From Lujinxingia sediminis (lineage in GTDB: Bacteria; Myxococcota_A; Bradymonadia; Bradymonadales; Bradymonadaceae), in assembly GCF_004005565.1 (NCBI RefSeq), contig NZ_SADD01000013.1:1-64000 (forward strand): DNA of 64,000 nucleotides, in the 5' to 3' direction. Shown here in pieces: positions 57,323-64,000 of this stretch. Both the position numbers and the translations under genes were made by a program. The notes under the pieces were generated by a model that was not told the DNA's origin, searched no databases, and saw only the letters and a program-made list of their open reading frames with translations. The number at the start of each line of letters is the position of its first letter. Position 1 is the stretch's first letter.

Positions 57323-57348
57323 GGACCGTCCTTAACCAGGGACGGTCC
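57323..57348 (+). promoter_or_regulatory. hairpin in the rpsC-rplP gap
   Basis: GGACCGTCC (57323-57331) pairs with GGACGGTCC (57340-57348), 9 bp with an 8-base loop, 33 bases before rplP. No T run. Confidence 0.4.
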
Positions 57349-57380
57349 GACGCCATAGATGGATATCAAGGAGTCCTACA

Positions 57381-57797
57381 ATGCTTAGTCCCAAGCGCGT
57401 CCGGTGGCGTAAGCCACACAAAGGGCGTACCAAAGGCAAGGCCTACCGCGGCAGCACCGTCTCGTTTGGTGAGTACGGCATGATCGCAGTTGAGCCTGGT
57501 CGCTTGACCGCCCGTCAGATTGAGGCGGCGCGTATCGCCATGACCCGCCACATTCGCCGTGGTGGAAAAATCTGGATCCGTGTCTTCCCCGACCGCTCCA
57601 TCACCCGCAAGCCCGCCGAGACCCGAATGGGTAAAGGTAAAGGCTCGCCAGAGATGTGGGTCTCGCTCGTTAAAGCGGGTCGAGTCCTCTACGAGATGGA
57701 CGGTGTGCCTGCTGACATGGCCAAAGAGGCGTTCCGCCTGGCCGGTCACAAGCTCCCGATCAAGACCAAGTTCGTCGTGCGAGGAGAAGTGCTATGA
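57381..57797 (+). CDS. rplP: ribosomal protein uL16
   Basis: 138 residues: [19 protein letters not shown] and [14 protein letters not shown] are the signatures. It forms part of the A-site of the large subunit. Overlaps rpmC by ATGA, so coupled. Confidence 0.96.
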   Translation: MLSPKRVRWRKPHKGRTKGKAYRGSTVSFGEYGMIAVEPGRLTARQIEAARIAMTRHIRRGGKIWIRVFPDRSITRKPAETRMGKGKGSPEMWVSLVKAGRVLYEMDGVPADMAKEAFRLAGHKLPIKTKFVVRGEVL

Positions 57798-57982
57798 AAT
57801 CCGCAGAGCTGCGTGAAAAGAACGAACAGGAACTGCGTGAATTGGCCGGTCAGCTTCGCGATGACCTCTTCCGTATGCGTCTGAAGCACTATACCGGTCA
57901 GCTCCAGCAGACCAGCCAGCTGCGCCAGACGCGTCGCGACATCGCCCGGGTTGAGACTCTCCTGCGTGAGCGTCAGGGCTGA
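57794..57982 (+). CDS. rpmC: ribosomal protein uL29
   Basis: 62 residues, two-helix protein at the tunnel exit: [19 protein letters not shown]. Short but standard. ATGA overlap with rplP; 37 bases to rpsQ. Confidence 0.93.
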   Translation: MKSAELREKNEQELRELAGQLRDDLFRMRLKHYTGQLQQTSQLRQTRRDIARVETLLRERQG

Positions 57983-58019
57983 TCGCGTCGCCGACGCGTA
58001 CCAAGTTTAGGAGCAAGAT

Positions 58020-58301
58020 ATGGAAGCGGAACAGCAGGCAACCGAACGCGGCCAGCGCAAAACGCGCGTCGGTCACGTCGTGAGCAACCAGATGGAGAAG
58101 ACGGTCGTCGTCGCCGTCATTCGTCGCTACATGCACCCCAAGTACAAGAAGTACGTCAAAGAGCGTCTCAAGTACAAAGTGCATGATGAGACCAATGACT
58201 GTGGCATCGGCGACAAGGTCCTCATTGAAGAGACTCGTCCCATGTCGCGCCACAAGCGCTGGCGAGTTAAGCAAATCATCGAGCGCGCCCCGGCGGTCTG
58301 A
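58020..58301 (+). CDS. rpsQ: ribosomal protein uS17
   Basis: 93 residues: the [19 protein letters not shown] core and [13 protein letters not shown] end are typical, with an extra 10-residue polar start ([10 protein letters not shown]) compared with short family members. Small-subunit primary rRNA binder. Confidence 0.95.
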   Translation: MEAEQQATERGQRKTRVGHVVSNQMEKTVVVAVIRRYMHPKYKKYVKERLKYKVHDETNDCGIGDKVLIEETRPMSRHKRWRVKQIIERAPAV

Positions 58302-58338
58302 TCCCCCCAGGGAGTACTCTTTTGAGCGCCGCCAACCC

Positions 58339-58365
58339 GGCCCTCTCACACGTTGTGCGAGGGCC
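58339..58365 (+). promoter_or_regulatory. hairpin in the rpsQ-rplN gap
   Basis: GGCCCTC (58339-58345) with GAGGGCC (58359-58365), plus an inner CACA/TGTG stem and a CGT loop. About 30 bases before rplN. No T run. Confidence 0.4.
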
Positions 58366-58394
58366 AGGCGCGGCCTCGACGGACGAGGTAGGTC

Positions 58395-58763
58395 ATGATT
58401 CAAATGCAAACCCGACTCGGCGTCGCGGACAACTCCGGCGCGCGTGAAGTCCAGTGCATCAAAGTGCTGGGCGGCTCCAAGCGCCGCTACGCTTCGATCG
58501 GCGACACCATCATCGTGTCGGTTAAAGAAGCGCTGCCCAACTCCAAAGTGAAGAAGGGCGACGTCAAGCGCGCTGTCGTCGTGCGTACCAAGAAAGAGAT
58601 CGCACGTCCCGACGGCACTTACATCCGCTTCGACGATAACGCGGCGGTGATCATTGATAACCAGAATCAGCCGGTGGGCACTCGTATCTTTGGGCCGGTG
58701 GCCCGCGAGTTGCGCGCCCGCGAATACATGCGCATCGTCAGCCTGGCGCCCGAAGTCCTCTGA
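58395..58763 (+). CDS. rplN: ribosomal protein uL14
   Basis: 122 residues with [19 protein letters not shown] and [13 protein letters not shown], normal length. It binds at the subunit interface. Forty-four bases to rplX. Confidence 0.97.
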   Translation: MIQMQTRLGVADNSGAREVQCIKVLGGSKRRYASIGDTIIVSVKEALPNSKVKKGDVKRAVVVRTKKEIARPDGTYIRFDDNAAVIIDNQNQPVGTRIFGPVARELRAREYMRIVSLAPEVL

Positions 58764-58807
58764 AGGGTTGCCAGCCGGCGTCCCGGCGCGGGAAGAGGGA
58801 GATTGAG

Positions 58808-59188
58808 ATGCAGGTAAAGAAAAATGATAAGGTGATCATCCTCACCGGAAAGGATCGCTCGCTGACCGGCGAAGTGATCGCTGTCGATCGCAAGAACGGC
58901 AAGGTGAAGGTGGCTCGCCGCAACATGATGGTCAAGCACCGCAAGCCCAACCCCATCACCGGGGAAGCCGGCGCGCGCATTGACATCGAGAACTGGATCG
59001 ACGCCTCCAACGTCGCGCTCTACAGCGAGAAGAAGGGCGGTGCGGTTCGCACCAGCGCTCGCTGGCGTGGCAAGGACGGCGAGCTTTTCACCAGCAAGCG
59101 CGACGCCGTCGCCAGCTTCGGTGGTGATGAAGGCGCCCAGGTCAAAAAGGTGCGCTACAGCACCAAGACCGAAGAAGTCTTCGACTAA
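58808..59188 (+). CDS. rplX: ribosomal protein uL24
   Basis: 126 residues with a KOW motif (KNDKVIILTGKDRSLTGEV). About 20 residues longer at the C-terminus than a typical 103-105-residue bacterial L24, ending STKTEEVFD. Assembly initiator of the 50S subunit. It is followed by an unusually long 234-base gap. Confidence 0.93.
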   Translation: MQVKKNDKVIILTGKDRSLTGEVIAVDRKNGKVKVARRNMMVKHRKPNPITGEAGARIDIENWIDASNVALYSEKKGGAVRTSARWRGKDGELFTSKRDAVASFGGDEGAQVKKVRYSTKTEEVFD

Positions 59189-59200
59189 GATCGTTCACAG

Positions 59201-59229
59201 CGAGCGCCCCCGGGATCCGGGGGCGCTCG
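59201..59229 (+). terminator. strong hairpin after rplX
   Basis: Perfect 13-bp stem, 59201-59213 with 59217-59229, GAT triloop. Only TTGCG follows, so it is not a clean intrinsic terminator, but it is strong enough to stall or shield transcription. Confidence 0.5.
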
Positions 59230-59235
59230 TTGCGC

Positions 59236-59264
59236 TTGACACATACGGGCGCGTTCGTTAAGTA
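59236..59264 (+). promoter_or_regulatory. candidate internal promoter before rplE
   Basis: Perfect TTGACA (59236-59241) with TAAGTA (17-base spacing) or TTAAGT (16) as weak -10. It would start a transcript only about 10 bases before a terminator hairpin at 59282. Confidence 0.4.
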
Positions 59265-59281
59265 GGGCGCCCTCTGTACGG

Positions 59282-59310
59282 CGATGAAGATCGTCTTCAT
59301 CGTCTTTTTT
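59282..59310 (+). terminator. intrinsic terminator/attenuator before rplE
   Basis: CGATGAAG (59282-59289), five-base loop, CTTCATCG (59295-59302), then TCTTTTTT ending at 59310. This is a classical rho-independent terminator, 113 bases upstream of rplE inside the operon. Confidence 0.75.
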
Positions 59311-59422
59311 GTGTGAGGCGCCAACTTCCGGGGCGTTAATGAGCGCCTGTGCGCTTTTTCCCGGGTGAGAAAACCGATTTAGGCTGGTGGTACAGAAACC
59401 TGCCAGCGATGGAGAACCCAAA

Positions 59423-59962
59423 ATGGCGTTTTTGGAACAGAAGTACCGTAACGAGATCGTCCCCGCGTTGATGGAGGAGCATGCCTTCTCCAACCCGATG
59501 CGGGTTCCGCGCATCAAGAAAGTGTCCGTGAACATGGGCCTGGGCGAAGCCGTCCAGAACTCCAAGATCATCGAAGGCGCCGCCGCCGAGATGGCCATCA
59601 TCACCGGCCAGAAGCCCGTGATTGCACGCGCCCGCCGTTCGATCGCCACCTTCAAACTTCGTGAAGGTATGCCGATCGGCGTCAAGGTCACCCTGCGCGG
59701 TGATCGGATGTGGGAATTTCTTGAGCGCCTGATCTACGTTGCGCTTCCCCGTGTTCGTGACTTCAAGGGCATCAGCCCGAAGTCCTTCGACGGCCACGGT
59801 AACTACTCGCTCGGTGTGCGTGAGCAGATCATCTTCCCGGAAATCGACTACGATAAGGTCGACAAGATCCGCGGGATGAACATCACCATCGTCACCAGCG
59901 CGGAGAACGATGAAGTGGGCCTGGCTCTGCTGCGCAAGCTGGGCATGCCCTTCCGCAAGTAA
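59423..59962 (+). CDS. rplE: ribosomal protein uL5
   Basis: 179 residues from [13 protein letters not shown], with GGAG upstream; the frame is open to 59387 but that 12-residue extension is not family-like. [17 protein letters not shown] and [13 protein letters not shown]-like end ([17 protein letters not shown]) are seen. It contacts 5S rRNA. It starts the possible second transcript after the terminator. Confidence 0.95.
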   Translation: MAFLEQKYRNEIVPALMEEHAFSNPMRVPRIKKVSVNMGLGEAVQNSKIIEGAAAEMAIITGQKPVIARARRSIATFKLREGMPIGVKVTLRGDRMWEFLERLIYVALPRVRDFKGISPKSFDGHGNYSLGVREQIIFPEIDYDKVDKIRGMNITIVTSAENDEVGLALLRKLGMPFRK

Positions 59963-60037
59963 GCACTGTGAGCGCGTTGGCCGGCCGAGGCTGCGCGCTC
60001 CCAATCGTTTGGTTCGGCCCGACACGCGGAGATACGT

Positions 60038-60223
60038 GTGGCACGCAAAGCTCTTGTAGAAAAATCGAAAAAGAAGGCGAAGTTCGCCGTTCGCGAGTAC
60101 AACCGCTGCCCCCGCTGCGGTCGCTCACGGGCGTACCTTCGTAAGTTCGACATGTGCCGGATTTGCTTCCGTGAACTTGCCCTGCGCGGTGAGCTCCCGG
60201 GTGTGACGAAGGCCAGTTGGTAA
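60038..60223 (+). CDS. rpsN: ribosomal protein uS14, zinc-binding type
   Basis: 61 residues from GTG, with the Zn-ribbon CPRC and CRIC, the short C+ form. It lies in the 30S head. Sequence [20 protein letters not shown] is typical. Gap before it (59963-60037) holds a 7-bp stem GAGCGCG/CGCGCTC. Confidence 0.95.
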   Translation: MARKALVEKSKKKAKFAVREYNRCPRCGRSRAYLRKFDMCRICFRELALRGELPGVTKASW

Positions 60224-60380
60224 GTTAACCAGAACACGCGACGAGGGGTTCGGCCATAGGTGGTCGGTCCTGCCTCGGCGCACACTTCGGTAAAGGCCTC
60301 TCATCCTCACCGCGTCTGCGGGCTTCCACTAAGCCTGCAACCCTGTGAGCGAGAGGAACCGGACCGAACAAGGAGTGATC

Positions 60381-60782
60381 ATGGGAGTGGTGCAAGATCC
60401 GGTAGCGGATATGCTCACCCGTATTCGTAACGGCCAGCAGGCCGGTCACGCCACGGTGGAGATGCCCGCCAGCAACTTGAAGTACGCGATCATCCAGATT
60501 CTGGCCGATCGCGGCTACGTCGGCGGCGTGGAGCGCCTCGATGAGGGCCCCCAGGGCAAGCTCGTCGTCTCGCTTCGCTACGACAAGGATGAAGTCGGCA
60601 TGATTCGCTCGCTTAAGCGAGTGAGCAAGCCCTCTCGCCGCGTCTACGTCGGTGTCGGTGAAATCCCCAGCGTGCTCAATGGTCTCGGCCTGGCGGTGCT
60701 CTCCACCTCGCGTGGCGTGCTCTCCGATGCCGACGCCCGCGCGGCTAAGGTCGGCGGTGAGCTGCTCTGCACCGTTTACTGA
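60381..60782 (+). CDS. rpsH: ribosomal protein uS8
   Basis: 133 residues from MGVVQDPVADMLTRIRNG, with AAGGAG upstream; the frame open from 60345 adds a non-conserved stretch. C-terminal STSRGVLSDADARAAKVGGELL is family-typical. In other bacteria S8 represses the spc operon. Preceded by a 157-base spacer. Confidence 0.96.
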   Translation: MGVVQDPVADMLTRIRNGQQAGHATVEMPASNLKYAIIQILADRGYVGGVERLDEGPQGKLVVSLRYDKDEVGMIRSLKRVSKPSRRVYVGVGEIPSVLNGLGLAVLSTSRGVLSDADARAAKVGGELLCTVY

Positions 60783-60805
60783 GCCTTTGACCTCGGGAGA
60801 ATAAA

Positions 60806-61342
60806 ATGAGTCGAATTGGTAAACAGCCGGTATCCATCCCGGAAAAAGTCGACGTCAAACTCGACGGTCACACCATCCTGGTCAAAGGCCCCAAGGGCGA
60901 GTTGAGCCGTGAGCTCAGCCAGGAAGTTGAAGTGACGATCGAAGACGGCGAGATCATCATCGCCCGTCCCGATGACGGCCGCACCGCCCGTAGCTTCCAG
61001 GGCCTTGTGCGTAGCTTGGTGGCCAACATGGTTGAAGGTGTCTCCGTGGGCTACAAGCGCTCGCTGGAGATCAACGGCGTTGGTTACCGTGCCGAACAGC
61101 GCGGTCAATTCATTCGCTTTGACCTGGGCTACAGCCACCCGATCATGTTTGAGCTGCCCGCCTCGGTCAGCGCGACCATCGAGCGTCAGACTCAACTGAC
61201 CCTTGAGAGCGTTGACAAAGAGCTGCTCGGTCAGGTTGCCGCCAAGATCCGTGGCCTGCGTAAGCCGGAGCCCTACAAGGGCAAGGGCATCAAGTACAGC
61301 GACGAAGTCATCCGTCGTAAGGCTGGCAAGTCCGGCGCCTAA
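60806..61342 (+). CDS. rplF: ribosomal protein uL6
   Basis: 178 residues: MSRIGKQPVSIPEKV, the KGPKGELS turn and the C-terminal RKPEPYKGKGIKY are conserved. It lies near the factor-binding site of the 50S subunit. Twenty-three bases after rpsH. Confidence 0.97.
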   Translation: MSRIGKQPVSIPEKVDVKLDGHTILVKGPKGELSRELSQEVEVTIEDGEIIIARPDDGRTARSFQGLVRSLVANMVEGVSVGYKRSLEINGVGYRAEQRGQFIRFDLGYSHPIMFELPASVSATIERQTQLTLESVDKELLGQVAAKIRGLRKPEPYKGKGIKYSDEVIRRKAGKSGA

Positions 61343-61390
61343 TCGCACCCCCTCGCCCCCGGGCGACGGGTTCACTGAAGAGGTCTCATC

Positions 61391-61759
61391 ATGCTTAGCA
61401 AGAGCGATAAAGCGAGCAACCGGCTTCGCCGCAAGCGTCGCATTCGCAAGAAAATTACGGGTACCGCCGAGCGTCCGCGCTTGACGGTGTTCCGCTCCAA
61501 CTCCGGCATCTACGCGCAGCTTGTCGATGATATCGACGGGCGCACCCTGGCCGCGGCTGGCAGCAACGATAAAGAGAAGCGCTCGGAGTTGGCCGAGCTC
61601 GACAAGACCGCCCAGGCCAAAGAAGTGGGTAAACTTCTCGCCGCGCGTGCCCTGGAAAAGGGCATCGATCAGGTGGTCTTCGATCGCAACGGATTCATCT
61701 ACCATGGTCGCGTCGCGGCTGTGGCCGAGGGGGCCCGCGAAGCGGGCCTCCAGTTCTGA
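61391..61759 (+). CDS. rplR: ribosomal protein uL18
   Basis: 122 residues with [20 protein letters not shown] and the [20 protein letters not shown] end. Binds 5S rRNA with L5. Basic N-terminus [11 protein letters not shown]. Standard. Confidence 0.96.
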   Translation: MLSKSDKASNRLRRKRRIRKKITGTAERPRLTVFRSNSGIYAQLVDDIDGRTLAAAGSNDKEKRSELAELDKTAQAKEVGKLLAARALEKGIDQVVFDRNGFIYHGRVAAVAEGAREAGLQF

Positions 61760-61771
61760 TAGGGAGGCACT

Positions 61772-62284
61772 GTGGCACAAGGACGACGTAGAAGAAGCGC
61801 CGATTCGGATCTCCGTGATCAGGTCGTCGCCATCAGCCGAGTCTCGAAAGTCGTCAAAGGCGGCCGTCGATTCAGCTTTGGCGCGATCGTGGTCGTCGGT
61901 GACGGCGACGGACGCGTTGGGGTTGGACACGGTAAGGCCAATGAGGTCCCCGAGGCGATCCGCAAGGCGAACGAGCAGGCCCGTAAATCCATGATCACCG
62001 TGCCGCTTCGCGATGGCACCATTCCCCACGAAGCGCTGGGCCGGTTTAACTCCGGTCGCGTGCTTCTTCGTCCGGCCAGCGCCGGTACCGGCATCATCGC
62101 CGGTGGGGCGGTGCGTTACATCCTGGAACTGGCCGGCGTGGGCAACATCCTCTCCAAGAGCCTGGGCTCCAACAACCCGCACAACGTTGTGCGGGCTACC
62201 ATGGACGCCCTCAAGCAGCTCAGCGATCCGGATGAGTACCGCCGCCGCCTTGGTCAGGACGTCAGCGAAGAAGCCAGCGCCTGA
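61772..62284 (+). CDS. rpsE: ribosomal protein uS5
   Basis: 170 residues from a GTG start with GGGAGG upstream. The dsRNA-binding fold marks [20 protein letters not shown] and [14 protein letters not shown] are intact. It works in the mRNA channel for accuracy. Twelve bases after rplR. Confidence 0.96.
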   Translation: MAQGRRRRSADSDLRDQVVAISRVSKVVKGGRRFSFGAIVVVGDGDGRVGVGHGKANEVPEAIRKANEQARKSMITVPLRDGTIPHEALGRFNSGRVLLRPASAGTGIIAGGAVRYILELAGVGNILSKSLGSNNPHNVVRATMDALKQLSDPDEYRRRLGQDVSEEASA

Positions 62285-62407
62285 TTCGGGTCGAGTGGGT
62301 CGTGTGGTTCGATGCGTCTCATCGGGCCACACTCTCGCTCACCCCCACCCATGAGCCGATCGCCGGTGCGCTTGATTTGCACTGTGCGTTCGATATAGGA
62401 GCACACC

Positions 62408-62593
62408 ATGGCTCAGCTTAAAGTCACCCTGGTGCGTGGCCTCGCCGGCAAGACCGAGCGTCAGCGCGCCAACGTACATAGCCTGGGACTGCGCAAGATC
62501 CGCGATAGCGTGGTCGTTACCGATCATCCCACCACCCGTGGCCAGATCGCCAAGGTCCAGCACCTGGTGACCGTGGAAACGATTGAGGAATAA
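62408..62593 (+). CDS. rpmD: ribosomal protein uL30
   Basis: 61 residues, LKVTLVRGLAGKTERQRANV and LGLRKIRDSVVVTD typical. Two bases before rplO. A 123-base spacer precedes it. Confidence 0.95.
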   Translation: MAQLKVTLVRGLAGKTERQRANVHSLGLRKIRDSVVVTDHPTTRGQIAKVQHLVTVETIEE

Positions 62594-62595
62594 TC

Positions 62596-63042
62596 ATGAC
62601 TGATCTTACCAACCTTAAAGCCCCCAAAGGGGCGAACCGAAAGCGCAAGCGCGTCGGTCGCGGTCATGGCTCCACCCTCGGCAAAACCGCCGGTAAGGGC
62701 CAGAAAGGCCAGAAGGCCCGCAGCGGTGGTTCGGTGCACGCTCGCTTCGAGGGTGGTCAGACTCCGCTCCATCGGCGCCTGCCGAAGGTCGGGTTCTCCA
62801 ATCCCTTTGAGAAGCACTACACCATCATCAATCTTCAGGACCTTGAGCGCGTTTTTGAGGACGGCGAAACCGTCGATCTCGACTCGTTGCGTTCCAAGGG
62901 CCTGGTCAAGCGAAACCTCGACGGCGTTAAGATCCTGGGCAACGGTGAGCTGACCAAGAAGCTTTCGGTCAAAGCCACCAAGTTCAGCAAGTCCGCGAAA
63001 GCGGCGATCGAAGGCGTCGGGGGCAGCGTAGAGGTTATCTGA
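62596..63042 (+). CDS. rplO: ribosomal protein uL15
   Basis: 148 residues, Gly/Lys-rich start (RKRKRVGRGHGSTLGKTAGK) and a globular end. Late 50S assembly protein. Its stop is one base before the secY GTG. Confidence 0.96.
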   Translation: MTDLTNLKAPKGANRKRKRVGRGHGSTLGKTAGKGQKGQKARSGGSVHARFEGGQTPLHRRLPKVGFSNPFEKHYTIINLQDLERVFEDGETVDLDSLRSKGLVKRNLDGVKILGNGELTKKLSVKATKFSKSAKAAIEGVGGSVEVI

Positions 63043-63043
63043 C

Positions 63044-64000
63044 GTGGCAGGTAAGTTTCGAGATATACCGAAGATCCCTGAGCTGCGTCGGCGACTGCTC
63101 TTTACGGCGGGGCTCCTGGCGATCTATCGGATCGGCGTGTTCATCACCGTCCCCGGTGTCGACCGAGGGTCGATGTCCGAGATGATGTCGGGCGACGGTG
63201 GTGGGCTTCTGGGCCTTGTAAACCTCTTTACCGGCGGTGCGCTGGAGATGATGAGCATCTTCGCGCTGGGGATCATGCCCTACATCTCGTCTTCCATTAT
63301 CTTTCAGCTGATGCAGGTGGTCGTTCCGGCCATCGAGCGTCTCAAGAAAGAAGGGGAGTCGGGGCGTAAGAAGATCACGCAGTACACGCGCTACGGCACC
63401 GTTGTACTCGGGATCATCCAGGGTTTCGGCATCTCGCTCTACCTGGAGAACATGCACAACTCCAACCCGGAGCTGGGCCTTCTGGTCTCTCCGGGCTGGC
63501 CCTTCCGTCTGTTGACTGTGTTGACTCTGACGGCAGGTACGGTGTTCGTGATGTGGCTTGGTGAGCAGATCACCGAGCGTGGGATCGGCAACGGGATCTC
63601 GCTTATCATCACCGGCGCGATTATCGCTTCGTTCCCCACCGCGCTCTTTCAGACCTACACGCAGTACACCACCGGTGCCATGAGCACCTTCACGGTGGGC
63701 ATTCTGCTGGTGGTGGCGATTGGTGTGACGGCCTTCATCGTGTTGATGGAGACGGCACAGCGACGTATCCCGCTTCAGTACGCCAAGCGTATGGTCGGGC
63801 GTAAGATCTATGGCGGACAGGCCCATCACCTGCCGCTAAAAGTGAATATGGCTGGCGTCATTCCGCCGATTTTCGCCATGTCGCTTCTGATCTTCCCGAC
63901 GACGATCGCCAGCTACTTCCAGGATCACCCGGTCGGTCAGTTCATTCAGACCGTCCTGGTACCCGGCGACTGGCGCTATAATCTGATCTACGTCGTGCTG
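63044..64000 (+). CDS. secY: preprotein translocase subunit SecY (partial)
   Basis: The first 319 codons of SecY from GTG 63044, cut by the window end. It forms the channel for protein export. TM1 and plug GLLAIYRIGVFITVPGVD, then IMPYISSSIIFQLMQ, and RIPLQYAKRM in the cytosolic loop are visible. One base after rplO. Usual member at the end of the spc operon. Confidence 0.96.
   Translation, partial: MAGKFRDIPKIPELRRRLLFTAGLLAIYRIGVFITVPGVDRGSMSEMMSGDGGGLLGLVNLFTGGALEMMSIFALGIMPYISSSIIFQLMQVVVPAIERLKKEGESGRKKITQYTRYGTVVLGIIQGFGISLYLENMHNSNPELGLLVSPGWPFRLLTVLTLTAGTVFVMWLGEQITERGIGNGISLIITGAIIASFPTALFQTYTQYTTGAMSTFTVGILLVVAIGVTAFIVLMETAQRRIPLQYAKRMVGRKIYGGQAHHLPLKVNMAGVIPPIFAMSLLIFPTTIASYFQDHPVGQFIQTVLVPGDWRYNLIYVVL

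Overview
GC-rich bacterial chromosome. The window looks like a Gram-negative, myxobacteria-related deltaproteobacterium. The evidence is many lipobox lipoproteins, predicted outer-membrane barrels, type IV pilus minor pilins with PilY1, an FG-GAP/PKD surface protein with a MYXO-CTERM-like tail, a PEGA protein and a GG-N10-GC (sigma-54 type) promoter. Bradymonadales is my best guess from gene style; no marker gene was compared, so this is an inference.

Layout. 1-2230: two repeat fields (four 86-bp direct repeats; a 44-bp array with a hexamer tract between inverted GT-rich arms) around one unknown gene. 2231-13467, all minus strand: an S9 peptidase lipoprotein, two tandem paralogous lipoproteins of unknown function, a methyltransferase overlapping an MFS exporter, and a seven-CXXCH lipoprotein overlapping a barrel protein. 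13468-23806, plus strand: a non-coding region with palindromes and a sigma-54-like promoter, then a minor pilin/PilY1 operon, a lipoprotein and a PEGA protein. 23944-33504: an ion-transport block with one antiporter of CPA2 type on the minus strand, facing a second antiporter-like protein, a 1523-residue antiporter fused to a P-loop ATPase, and a short MscS channel. 33538-43826: assorted genes (barrel, class III aminotransferase, FabH-like synthase, and a lipoprotein paired with a 1370-residue FG-GAP/Cys-rich/PKD protein).

44022-49568 is the most striking part: a compact lasso-peptide-type RiPP cluster in the order cyclase, precursor, ABC exporter, PqqD-like RRE protein, HPr-kinase-like protein, B2 protease. 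The precursor has a YxxPxL leader and a predicted 19-residue Gly-rich core in which Gly1 and Asp8 could close the ring. The exporter has Gln in place of the catalytic Glu after Walker B, and the leader has Ile where lasso leaders usually have Thr.

49619-64000: a near-consensus promoter drives rpsL-rpsG-fusA, followed by a long S10-spc type ribosomal operon from rpsJ to secY (cut by the window end). rplC is absent between rpsJ and rplD, and tuf is absent after fusA. The operon is unusually loose, with many hairpin-bearing spacers, including a terminator-plus-promoter module between rplX and rplE.
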